Origin: Thermodesulfatator autotrophicus
Lineage (GTDB): Bacteria > Desulfobacterota > Thermodesulfobacteria > Thermodesulfobacteriales > Thermodesulfatatoraceae
Direction: 5' to 3'
DNA length: 36,346 bases
Assembly: GCF_001642325.1 (NCBI RefSeq)
Contig: NZ_LSFI01000025.1
Coordinates: forward strand, 1-36,346
A program made the position numbers and the translations under genes. Shown one piece after another: positions 1 through 8,121 of the stretch (position 1 is its first letter; each line of letters begins with the position of its first letter). The notes beneath the pieces were generated by a model. That model made no database searches. It was not told where the DNA came from and was given only the letters and a program-made list of their open reading frames with translations.

Positions 1-64
1 ATACGTCGCTTCGCGTGACGCTCTGTAAGGTAAAAAAGCTCCCATTAATATAAGCTGATAACCA

Positions 65-3000
65 CTAGATTAATTGTTTTATTTGATAGTAAGCGTCAGA
101 GAGGACTTCCTGGTAATCAAGTTTGCCTTCTTCAATTAAGTCCATGGCTTCCTCAAGTTCGCGCGTAAGTGCCTCATCGGTATATTCTGGATAATTTTTT
201 CTTAAAAACTCGTAAACTTTTCGGCCCAAACGGGTAGGAGTAAGCCTTCCCCCTGGCAAAACTTTTACGTATTTGCGCTGGATTAAGGTGGTTACGATTT
301 CAGCATAAGTGGAGGGGCGCCCAAGACCGCGTTTTTTCATTTCCTGCACTAAAGTGCCTTCGGTAAAAAGCTCTACCCTTGGAACTAACTTAAATTTTTT
401 ATCTTCAAGTTTAGCTTGAGAAGAAAATTCTATAACCTTGAAGGTAGGATATAGCCTCTCGAAACCATCTCGTAAAACTTTGGTTATTATTTCCTCCTGC
501 CAGCTGTAAACAGGTAAACTAAAGCGAAGGACTGTTTTTTCCACCAGAGCAGGACGCATCTGGCTGGCCATAAAACGCTTGAAAATCAAATCATAAAGCC
601 TTAAAGCCCTTTCAGGCTCAGTTAAGCTAAGGAGACCGTTAGCCAGCATCAGCCTTATTTCGTGGACATCTCGTGGCCTGGTAGGGCGAATGCCCTCATG
701 AGCCCCACCTTCACCCCAGGCCCTGGGATAAAAGTATTCTTCACCAAGTTTTTCGGCTATATAAGGCCTGGCTACCTGAAAGCGGCCTACCTCTGAAATA
801 CGGGTTGAGTCTGTGCGGTGGTAGGTAATCAAGCCGTTTTCAAAAAGGTCCTGTAAGAGGTTCATGGTATCCCTGGTGGGAAGCTTAAGCCTCTGGCTTG
901 CATCTTGAAGCACTGTATCCGTAGTATATGGCGGGAGTGGATTTTTCTCTTCTTCTTTTTGCGCTAAAATTTTCCAGGAAAGCTCATCTAAAGCCTCAAA
1001 AACTTGCCTGGCCAAGGTCAAATCCTCAAGGCTTAACTGGAAGGTTTCTTTAAAAAGCTTAAAAGAGATAAGGGCCTTTTTCTGTTTAGCTTTATCGGCC
1101 CGTTCAATAACCCAACCAAGCACCGGAGTTTGCACCCTGCCAGCTGAAAGCCTTTTCTGGCCAAAAGCTTCCCAGAGCTTACGTGAAAGCACAAAACCTA
1201 CCCAGCGGTCCACCACCCTTCTGGTGAGTTGAGCCTTAACCCGGTTTAAATTAAATTCTTCCGGGTTTTTAATAGCTTCGCGAAAGGCCCTGGGGGTTAC
1301 CTCGTGGAATTCAAGACGCCTGATACAGGAATTAAACGGCCTCATTTCTATGAGGAGGTCATAGGCTATCTTTTCACCTTCAGCGTCCGGGTCGCTTCCG
1401 ATGTAAACTTCTTCTATTTCAAAGGCAAGCCTTCTAAAACTCTCAAGAATCTCGCGTTTATCGTAAACCCGGCCTTCAGGGCAACGAGTTTTCACCTCTT
1501 CAGGATCAACCAGCTGCTCTTTGGTGGCTTCACAAATCTTTATACTATCAAAGAGCGGAATAAAGTGGCTGTTTTCTTTAAATACCCCGAAAAACCCCCG
1601 TCTTCTTGAAAGATTAAACACGTGGCCTAAAGAAGCGGTAATCATCAAGACCCTGTCCTCAGCCGGAATTTCATAGACAAAAGCCTCGCCTACCCTGCGA
1701 ACTACAGGCTTTCCAAAAAAAGAGGCTATGGTCTTGGCCTTGTGCGGTGATTCAACAACCACCAGAGCTGTCTTGATAAAATCTCTTGTAGCTACTTCAG
1801 TGTTTTGCTCTCTACGCCGCACCTGAGTAAGTTCCAGGCCAAGTTTTTCAAGGTCTAATGTTTCAAGCGGAACAAAAGAAAAATCATCTCCCAGCTGAAA
1901 ACGGAGCCGCCTTTCAAGGCTAAGAAAGGCCCGTCTGTCTTCAACCAGCACCACCGAAAGGCCTTTTAATAAACCATGGGCTGTCAGACGAGAAACTCTT
2001 CCTGAGGCCTGGATATAAGTGGCCGTATCACCTATCACCAGAAAAAGTTCATCTCCTTCTTTTTTCAAAAACACTTCTTCACTTTTAGAAAGCCTTTCCA
2101 GAAAGGCCTGGTCTTTGAATTTATTTTCAATAAAAGCCTTAATTTCTTTAAGGCGTTCAAGAATACGGGGGTATCTGGGCAAATTTTCCTGGGTTAGGGT
2201 TAAATAGCGGCGAAGATATTGCAAATCAGAGATGGCCTTCAGGCGTTCTTCCTCATCAAGAATACTTACGATGTTGGCCAGCACACTAAAAAGGCTTTTA
2301 GGAAGAAGGTCCACTTTAGTGGGAATAACGTGCTTGGGCACTCCTAAAAATAGGGCGTAACGCAAAACATAAGGCAAATCAATGCCTCGCACCAGAGGAT
2401 TGGCCAGATGGGCAAGCCCTACCGCTACGTCAAACTCACCGGTTTCCATCTGGGTCATAAGCTCGCCTGGGGAAAGCTCAAGATAACTCAGGACTTTAAA
2501 ACCCCTTGTCCTTAAAAACTCAACTGCTTTCTCAACCTGTTCTTTACCGTAACTCTGGGAAAGAAACAAAAGCCCACCCTGGCCAAGAATTTTTATGAGT
2601 TCAGCGACTTTCTCTAGCAGGCTGGAAAAATCATAAGTAGATAAGTCTTCATAAGCATCTACAATGTTTCGCAAAGAACTTACCGCCCGCTGGACTTCAA
2701 AGCCAAGCAGGTAGCGAAAGAGAAGCACCCGGCTGGTACGGGGCTTTAAAGTGGCTGAGGACATAAGAAGGATTTTCTTCCCGGCGTGCCTTTTGCGAAT
2801 AGCTTCAAGCTTTTCAAAATCCTTTTCACTTTTCCGGAGTTTTAAGGCCAGGGCGATCTCCCGTTCGCTAAAACCCAGAAGTTTAAAAAGGCTCTCTATG
2901 TGAGCTGAACGCTTAAGAAAAGAATCAACATCATCTATAAAGACGAATTCAAAATCTATATCTAACAGGTCTTCAACATGCTTATAGAAAAAAGCGGTAG

Positions 3001-3517
3001 TGCAAACTAAAATATCAAAATCCTTGGCGGCAAAAGCCTCTTTGTCTTTCTTTTTGCCCAGATAAACCAGGATTTTGCGGCTAATTCCTGTTTTCTTAGA
3101 AAAGTCTTCAAGCCTTTCCCCTATTTGCTGGGCCAAAAGGCGGGTAGGCACTAGAATCAAAACTCTTCCGGGAAAATAAAGAGAGGCCAGGAGGCCAAAG
3201 GTGGTTTTGCCAGTACCGGTAGGGGCAATAATGGCGAAAGATTCTCTTAAAAGTAAACGCTTTATCCAGGTTTCCTGTAGAGAAGAAGGGCCAAAACCAA
3301 TTGCTTCTCTAAAGTGACGGCGAAACTTCTCAAGTTCAGACAGGGCTTCACAAAAAAGAGAAAGCCTTTTTAGCTGGCCCTTTTCTCCCAGGACTTTACA
3401 GATGTCGTTTTCAACAGGGACAGGCAAACATTTAGAACAGGGGAGCCCTTGTTTTAAACGCTCATCACTTATAGTTCCACCACAGTTAGGACAGGCATGG
3501 GCCACCAGAAAAAGCAC
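65..3517 (-). CDS. rgy: Reverse gyrase
   Basis: This 1150-residue protein fuses a helicase to a type IA topoisomerase and introduces positive supercoils into DNA with ATP, the hallmark enzyme of (hyper)thermophiles. An N-terminal zinc finger uses C9, C12, C27 and C30. The helicase part shows Walker A APTGTGKT (about 98-105), DDVD (195-198), SATL (254-257) and motif VI YIQASGRVSR (501-510). The topoisomerase part begins near 585 with the Toprim segment VVESPHKAKT, has the acidic GSDPDAEGEK (707-716) and the catalytic tyrosine in GLITYHRTDS (about Y899). The length is normal for the family. The second zinc finger expected in the Toprim region is reduced to two cysteines (C662, C679). The start is GTG, placed immediately after the TGA of the upstream gene, with a GGAGG Shine-Dalgarno inside that gene's end, so the two are probably translated together. 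Confidence 0.97.
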   Translation of the reverse strand: MLFLVAHACPNCGGTISDERLKQGLPCSKCLPVPVENDICKVLGEKGQLKRLSLFCEALSELEKFRRHFREAIGFGPSSLQETWIKRLLLRESFAIIAPTGTGKTTFGLLASLYFPGRVLILVPTRLLAQQIGERLEDFSKKTGISRKILVYLGKKKDKEAFAAKDFDILVCTTAFFYKHVEDLLDIDFEFVFIDDVDSFLKRSAHIESLFKLLGFSEREIALALKLRKSEKDFEKLEAIRKRHAGKKILLMSSATLKPRTSRVLLFRYLLGFEVQRAVSSLRNIVDAYEDLSTYDFSSLLEKVAELIKILGQGGLLFLSQSYGKEQVEKAVEFLRTRGFKVLSYLELSPGELMTQMETGEFDVAVGLAHLANPLVRGIDLPYVLRYALFLGVPKHVIPTKVDLLPKSLFSVLANIVSILDEEERLKAISDLQYLRRYLTLTQENLPRYPRILERLKEIKAFIENKFKDQAFLERLSKSEEVFLKKEGDELFLVIGDTATYIQASGRVSRLTAHGLLKGLSVVLVEDRRAFLSLERRLRFQLGDDFSFVPLETLDLEKLGLELTQVRRREQNTEVATRDFIKTALVVVESPHKAKTIASFFGKPVVRRVGEAFVYEIPAEDRVLMITASLGHVFNLSRRRGFFGVFKENSHFIPLFDSIKICEATKEQLVDPEEVKTRCPEGRVYDKREILESFRRLAFEIEEVYIGSDPDAEGEKIAYDLLIEMRPFNSCIRRLEFHEVTPRAFREAIKNPEEFNLNRVKAQLTRRVVDRWVGFVLSRKLWEAFGQKRLSAGRVQTPVLGWVIERADKAKQKKALISFKLFKETFQLSLEDLTLARQVFEALDELSWKILAQKEEEKNPLPPYTTDTVLQDASQRLKLPTRDTMNLLQDLFENGLITYHRTDSTRISEVGRFQVARPYIAEKLGEEYFYPRAWGEGGAHEGIRPTRPRDVHEIRLMLANGLLSLTEPERALRLYDLIFKRFMASQMRPALVEKTVLRFSLPVYSWQEEIITKVLRDGFERLYPTFKVIEFSSQAKLEDKKFKLVPRVELFTEGTLVQEMKKRGLGRPSTYAEIVTTLIQRKYVKVLPGGRLTPTRLGRKVYEFLRKNYPEYTDEALTRELEEAMDLIEEGKLDYQEVLSDAYYQIKQLI

Positions 3518-4306
3518 TCACTCCTCCTCAGCCAGTTCAATCAATCTTTCCACCAGGCGCTCAGCGCAAAATACCAGAGACTCTAAGTCAAGGTAAGCGG
3601 TGGCATTAGCATCAAAAAGGATTTTTACTTCTGGGGGAAGATTTTCTTCAGGCTCAGCCTCAAAAAAATGAACTTTTAAAGGCACTCTGGGAAGTACATA
3701 AACAATAGCACAAAGGTCTGCGGGACATTCTTTCGGTTCCTCTGTTTTTAAAAAACTTAGGGCCTTCTTCAAAGAATTAAGCCTGCCTGAAAAAGCCTCT
3801 CCCAGCTTTTCTTCAGCGTAACGGCGAAGGGTTACGGTTTTAGAAAGAGAGCTTGGGAAACTTTCAAGCCCAACGAATTCTCCCTTTAAAGGGACCTTTC
3901 CCGCAAAGATAAAATAGTTGTAGAGAAGTATCTGGTCTCTGGGGTCAAGGTCTTTGCCATCTAACCTTCTGGCCCGGGAGGCATTAAGTAAAACCTCTGT
4001 ATCTAAAAAAGGAAGCTTTAACCAACCATTTTCAAAGCTGGCTCCTAAAGATGGCGCTACTTTTTCTAAGTCTATTTTCTGAACCTTCTTTTTAACTTCC
4101 TCAAGGATACGCCAGGCATAGTCTTCTTCTAGGGAGACCTTTTGTTTCACTTCTGGCCAGTTCTCAGGGGAAAAGTAAGGACATTTAGCCGGTTCACAGG
4201 CACCAGTTACTACGGCCATGGCAAAAGCCAGGCAGGTAGGATACCCACACTCCTTGCAGTTTGTGCGGGGAAGTTTTTTAATTATTTCTACAGGATTAAG
4301 CCCCAT
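3518..4306 (-). CDS. Fe-S cluster domain plus DUF3786 protein
   Basis: A 262-residue protein with an N-terminal 4Fe-4S motif like that of the corrinoid/iron-sulfur protein large subunit: C17, C20, C25 and C42 in a CxxCxxxxC...C pattern, starting with the typical NPVEIIKKLPRTNC stretch. The remaining 200 residues resemble the DUF3786 family, whose function is not known. No signal peptide or membrane segment is seen, so it is likely cytosolic. I chose the ATG at 4306 because the family normally begins just before the Fe-S motif; a TTG at 4342 would add 12 residues, and neither start has a clear Shine-Dalgarno. Its TGA stop abuts the reverse gyrase GTG, so it leads a two-gene operon. A redox or corrinoid-related role is only a guess. 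Confidence 0.85.
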   Translation of the reverse strand: MGLNPVEIIKKLPRTNCKECGYPTCLAFAMAVVTGACEPAKCPYFSPENWPEVKQKVSLEEDYAWRILEEVKKKVQKIDLEKVAPSLGASFENGWLKLPFLDTEVLLNASRARRLDGKDLDPRDQILLYNYFIFAGKVPLKGEFVGLESFPSSLSKTVTLRRYAEEKLGEAFSGRLNSLKKALSFLKTEEPKECPADLCAIVYVLPRVPLKVHFFEAEPEENLPPEVKILFDANATAYLDLESLVFCAERLVERLIELAEEE

Positions 4307-4387
4307 AGTTTTAGATTTAAAATAGTAAAGAGCAACAAGCAAGGCGTAAGGCTTTAAGTTTCTAGATTTTCAAGGTATCTTTTACAT

Positions 4388-5266
4388 ATGTATTACGATA
4401 TAGCTTCTAAAGTTATTCTCTCTCGCTGTAAAGAACCATTTCTTTCTTTTTTCTGTGGACTTTCTGTAAAGGAAGCCTATCTTATTGAAAGTCGCCCACA
4501 GGAAACCACTTCCTTGAGACGGGCTGACTTTGTTTTGAAAACTATTTTGGATAATAATCAAGAAACTCTGGTTCTGATAGAATTTTTTTCTTCCTGGAAA
4601 AGCTGGTACCCTTTGCGTACTTTAGAGTGCCGCTGTCGGCACATACTACAAGAAAATCTTCCAGTTATTACCTTCTGTATTCTTTTTACTCCTTCAACAA
4701 AGGCCCAAAATTATTATCAGGATGACGAAGTAAATTATCAATTTAATCTTGTAAAACTTTATGAAATAGACGCCCGCGAAGTATTGGAAAAGGGCCCTCC
4801 TTGCCTTCTAGCTTTTATTCCTCTATTAAAAGACGGCTACAAATTTATTGATGAAGCCGAAAAGAAAATTTATCACTCAAACACACCTAAAGAAAACAAA
4901 GCAGACCTTTTAACAGGTATGGCCATCTTGGGAGGGCTAATTTCAGAAGAAATTCCTTTAAAACTCATTCAAAGGAGGCGAGATATAATGATAGAATCAG
5001 CAGCCTATGAGATAATTAAAAAAGAAGGATATGAAGAGGGGTTAAAAGAAGGCATACAACAAGGCATACGACAGGGACTTCAGCAAGGACTTAAACAGGG
5101 GTTATTGGAAGCCATTGAACTAGGATTAAAGTTGAAATTTGGCACAGAGGGACTTAAGTTATTACCCAGAATAGCTAAAATAGAAAGGCCTGAGTATTTA
5201 AGTGCCATAAAAGAGGCCATAGAAATAGCTGAAAACCTTGAAGAGATAGAAAAGCTTTTAAACTAG
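4388..5266 (+). CDS. Rpn-like PD-(D/E)XK nuclease-family protein
   Basis: A 292-residue protein of the Rpn / 'PD-(D/E)XK nuclease family transposase' group, soluble proteins linked to recombination-promoting nuclease activity. The nuclease core is in the first half: D47 in RRADFV and E65 in LVLIEFFSSWKSW are the likely metal ligands. The usual ExQ is ExF here (F67), so activity is uncertain. Residues 213-238 form the Gly-Gln repeat (EGLKEG, QQGIRQG, QQGLKQG) common at the C-terminal side of this family, followed by a helical tail. It is divergent from the DUF3786/reverse gyrase pair, with only 81 bases between the chosen starts, and lies 2 bases upstream of the FmdB-like gene. No transposase ends are seen. 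The Shine-Dalgarno is weak. Confidence 0.8.
   Translation: MYYDIASKVILSRCKEPFLSFFCGLSVKEAYLIESRPQETTSLRRADFVLKTILDNNQETLVLIEFFSSWKSWYPLRTLECRCRHILQENLPVITFCILFTPSTKAQNYYQDDEVNYQFNLVKLYEIDAREVLEKGPPCLLAFIPLLKDGYKFIDEAEKKIYHSNTPKENKADLLTGMAILGGLISEEIPLKLIQRRRDIMIESAAYEIIKKEGYEEGLKEGIQQGIRQGLQQGLKQGLLEAIELGLKLKFGTEGLKLLPRIAKIERPEYLSAIKEAIEIAENLEEIEKLLN
5024..5101 (+). repeat. In-frame 12-nt period Gly-Gln coding repeat
   Basis: Inside the Rpn-like gene, units of the type CAA-GGN-CTT/ATA-AAR repeat with a 12-base period and code for (Q/E)G(I/L)(R/Q/K). The unit is imperfect, with at least five recognisable copies. In-frame slippage would change the helix length without breaking the frame. Such QG repeats are typical of the Rpn family. 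Confidence 0.7.
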
Positions 5267-5268
5267 CT

Positions 5269-5637
5269 ATGCCCATATACGAATTTCGCTGCGAAATATG
5301 CGGGCATGTTTTTGAAAGAATTTTGAAAATCAATGAACCCTGGCCACCCTGCCCGGCCTGTGGGCAAAACAAAGTCCTTAAACTTCCCTCTGTTTTCGGG
5401 TTTACCGATGCCTCTTCCTGGAGGAGTGAACGAGAAGCCGCTATTTTAAAAAGAGCCAGGGATTATTTAATTGATGGCAAGGTCAAAGAAGCCCAACGCT
5501 TCCTTTCAAAAGCTAAACAATATGTAAAGACTGACCGCATCAACAAACTTTCAGATTCTTTAGCCAGCCGTAAGCCTATAAAGGGTGCGTACGTCAGCCG
5601 AAGAGAACTGGTGGTGACTAAAAAGAAAGACGGTTAA
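5269..5637 (+). CDS. FmdB-family zinc ribbon protein
   Basis: A 122-residue protein beginning MPIYEFRCEICGHVFE, the typical start of the FmdB/CxxC_CxxC_SSSS putative regulatory family. Two CxxC pairs (C8/C11 and C28/C31) should bind one zinc. The remaining 80 residues are basic and helical (residues 45-85) without a recognised domain, longer than the minimal 70-residue members. It starts 2 bases after the Rpn-like gene and is probably cotranscribed with it. Its last 20 bases overlap tail-to-tail with the histidine kinase gene on the other strand. The function of the family is not settled; a link to formamidase regulation gave the name but nothing here supports that substrate. Confidence 0.85.
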   Translation: MPIYEFRCEICGHVFERILKINEPWPPCPACGQNKVLKLPSVFGFTDASSWRSEREAAILKRARDYLIDGKVKEAQRFLSKAKQYVKTDRINKLSDSLASRKPIKGAYVSRRELVVTKKKDG

Positions 5638-8032
5638 AAATTTTATCAATTTCCTCTAAAAGTTGCTGAAAGGTAAAAGGCTTTTTAATTATTCTAAAGC
5701 ACTTTTCATCAAAACCGTAGCGTTCAAGTATATGTTCTGCATATCCTGAAATAAAAATAACAGGGACTTCTGGAATAATTTTTTGGACTTCACGGTAAAG
5801 CTTAACCCCGTCCATTTTAGGCATAACCACATCGGTAATGATAAGGTCTATCTGGTAATTTTTTTGTTCAATTTTTTCTAGAGCCTCTTCACCGTTTTCA
5901 GCAGGGATTACCTCATAATCCAGATTAGACAACATCTCAACAAGCATTTCCCTAATATGAGCTTCATCTTCTACTATTAAAATAGTCTTTTTACCGCCCA
6001 CCACTTGGCCTCTTTTTTCCTTTTCGGAGAGATGATCTTTCTCCCCGGTTAAACCTATCGTTTCTACATTCATGTTTAGAGGTAAAATGAGTTCAAAAGT
6101 TGTACCCCTTTGGGGCTCACTTTCTACCTTTATTTCCCCTCCACAGCGGCGTACAAGGGAAAGGATGACGTTTAAACCTAACCCTGTACCCTTTCCTGAG
6201 GGTTTCGTAGTATAAAAGGGTTCAAAAATATGAGCAAGATCTTTTTTTGCTATTCCTATCCCGGAATCTTTTACTCTTAATAGTGCGGCAGGTCCCTTTG
6301 ATGTTTCAACTCTTCTCGTTGTAAGACTTATTTCACCTCCTTCAGGCATAGCCTCTTTGGCGTTTAGGAGCAAATTGGTAAAAATATGTTGAAGTTCGTC
6401 CCGCGATAGACTAACTGGCAGAGGATCTTCGGATAAGTCTAGTTTTAATTCTATTCCCTCTCCTAGCAACTTCTTAAAAATTTCCTGCTGTTCTTTGATA
6501 AAAGTATTTAATTCGTATTCTCGCTTCTCAATATCTTTATCGTAACTTTGGCCTGAAAGAATTAAAAATTGCTTAATTAAAGAGCTACCACTTTGCACGG
6601 CTTGGATAATTTTCTCTATATATCCTAAAATTTTCGGGTCTTCTCGAGCTTTAAGTTTAATAAGATCTAGATAACCCGTAATAATCGCTAAAATATTGTT
6701 AAATTCGTGCGCTATGGTGGCTGACATTTTACTCACTACTTCAGCTTTTTGGGCTTTAATTATCCTTTCTTCCTGTTGCTTGATTTCGGTAATGTCTTCA
6801 ATCATACCCAGGCGCACTAACTGGCGATCTAACCAGTGGATATAAACTTCGTGTATCTTTAACCAGCGGTTGTGTTTTTCATCAAATATTTCTTTTTGCT
6901 CATGATGCCCCGGACTTGGCCTTTTTAAAGAACAAAATTCACAGACCTTGTCTTTCCCGAAAAGGAATTCATGACAAGGGCCTTTATTTATAAGGCTTTG
7001 GCCAAAAAATTCTTTAAAGAGAGAATTATGATAAAGAATAGTGTGAGTTTCTGGATGAACGATGTAAACCATGGCTGGCAGGTTCTCAAGGATAGCCAAG
7101 AGACGCTCCTGCGCCAGTTTAAAAGAAGTAATATCTCGCCCTAAGATAAGGACACGCCTTTCAGAATCACACTTAAAAGGAATGAGCAAAAATTCCCACC
7201 ACTTAACTTTTCCGTCAATTTTTAGCTTAAAGACCTCTTTGGCTGGAGCACCCTGGTCAGGCAAGCTTTTTGTTAATTTATTTAGTCTATCAAGTAGCTC
7301 CTGATACTGTGGCCGAACCTGTTTTAAATGTTCAAATGTCTGGCCCTGGAAACCACGTCTCAAGTTAAAAAATCGCAAGCATTCTTTGTTCGTAAGCAAC
7401 CATCTTCCCTGCAAATCAGAAAGAATTACTAGATAAGGAATGTTGTTGAGCAGTTCCTGAAAAACTCTTGAAACATCAAGATATTCGCGCTCACGTTTCT
7501 GTCTCTTTATAGCTAGGGAAAGGGTTTTTGCCATTTCATCAAGAATGATGAGGTTTTCAGATAAGGGCTTACGCTCACCAAAATCAACCAGCAAAAGGCC
7601 AGACCACCACCTCCCTTCAAAAAGAGGAAAACCAAAAACATGGTGTTTGGCACTATCAAAAAAGCCCAAAGCTTCTACCTCTTCCCTGGTGAGCATTACT
7701 CGCTCACCTTCAGAAAACCTGGTTTCAAGAGATGGCCAGGCTTCTTGGTATTCAATAATGTCTGGGAAACGTTCTTTTTCGTCAGGATGAATATATTGAG
7801 AGGCCAAAGTAGCTATTAACTGCCAGCGATAATCTAAATGATTGTAATAAACAGCCGCCCCTTTAAGCTTAAAAAGCTCCACTATTCCTTTAAGGAATTT
7901 ATCAAGGGGCAGATGATACTGGGAAGTGAAAAGAGTATTAACAATTTCTAAAAACTTGGCCGACCTTAATTCCTCGGTATTTTTACTTTCCACAATAATT
8001 TCTGTTCCTTCAGCTATTTCACCCAGAATCAT
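5618..8032 (-). CDS. GAF/PAS hybrid sensor histidine kinase with receiver domain
   Basis: A cytosolic two-component kinase of about 804 residues; numbering below counts from the outer ATG at 8047. Order: GAF-like domain (about 30-180), two PAS domains (about 190-310 and 312-425), HisKA with phospho-accepting H447 in IAHEFNNILA, HATPase with N box NLLLNAKEAM (559-567 region) and G boxes DSGIGIA and GKGTGLGL, then a C-terminal receiver with D739 in IITDVVMPKMDG and conserved K789. The second PAS has a cysteine cluster (C358, C369, C372) that could sense redox or metal. No membrane segment is present. I prefer the ATG at 8032 because AAGGAA lies six bases before it; the ATG at 8047 has no good Shine-Dalgarno. 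It has no partner regulator beside it; its output is unknown. It diverges from selD. Confidence 0.92.
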   Translation of the reverse strand: MILGEIAEGTEIIVESKNTEELRSAKFLEIVNTLFTSQYHLPLDKFLKGIVELFKLKGAAVYYNHLDYRWQLIATLASQYIHPDEKERFPDIIEYQEAWPSLETRFSEGERVMLTREEVEALGFFDSAKHHVFGFPLFEGRWWSGLLLVDFGERKPLSENLIILDEMAKTLSLAIKRQKREREYLDVSRVFQELLNNIPYLVILSDLQGRWLLTNKECLRFFNLRRGFQGQTFEHLKQVRPQYQELLDRLNKLTKSLPDQGAPAKEVFKLKIDGKVKWWEFLLIPFKCDSERRVLILGRDITSFKLAQERLLAILENLPAMVYIVHPETHTILYHNSLFKEFFGQSLINKGPCHEFLFGKDKVCEFCSLKRPSPGHHEQKEIFDEKHNRWLKIHEVYIHWLDRQLVRLGMIEDITEIKQQEERIIKAQKAEVVSKMSATIAHEFNNILAIITGYLDLIKLKAREDPKILGYIEKIIQAVQSGSSLIKQFLILSGQSYDKDIEKREYELNTFIKEQQEIFKKLLGEGIELKLDLSEDPLPVSLSRDELQHIFTNLLLNAKEAMPEGGEISLTTRRVETSKGPAALLRVKDSGIGIAKKDLAHIFEPFYTTKPSGKGTGLGLNVILSLVRRCGGEIKVESEPQRGTTFELILPLNMNVETIGLTGEKDHLSEKEKRGQVVGGKKTILIVEDEAHIREMLVEMLSNLDYEVIPAENGEEALEKIEQKNYQIDLIITDVVMPKMDGVKLYREVQKIIPEVPVIFISGYAEHILERYGFDEKCFRIIKKPFTFQQLLEEIDKIFNRLSF

Positions 8033-8121
8033 ATCTTTTCCTTCCATACTCTATTTTTTCGGCAGTCACCGATAAGTCTCAAATACTTTTTTACCTCTAT
8101 TTCTTTGTTATATTAAAAAAC

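Noticed and set aside
1-64. Short CGTC...GACG hairpin at the left edge
   Set aside because: Four base pairs with no T run; too weak to call a terminator, and the neighbouring sequence is outside the window.
1304-1609. A 101-residue plus-strand frame inside the reverse gyrase gene
   Set aside because: It is a shadow of the gene on the opposite strand, with no start signal or homology.
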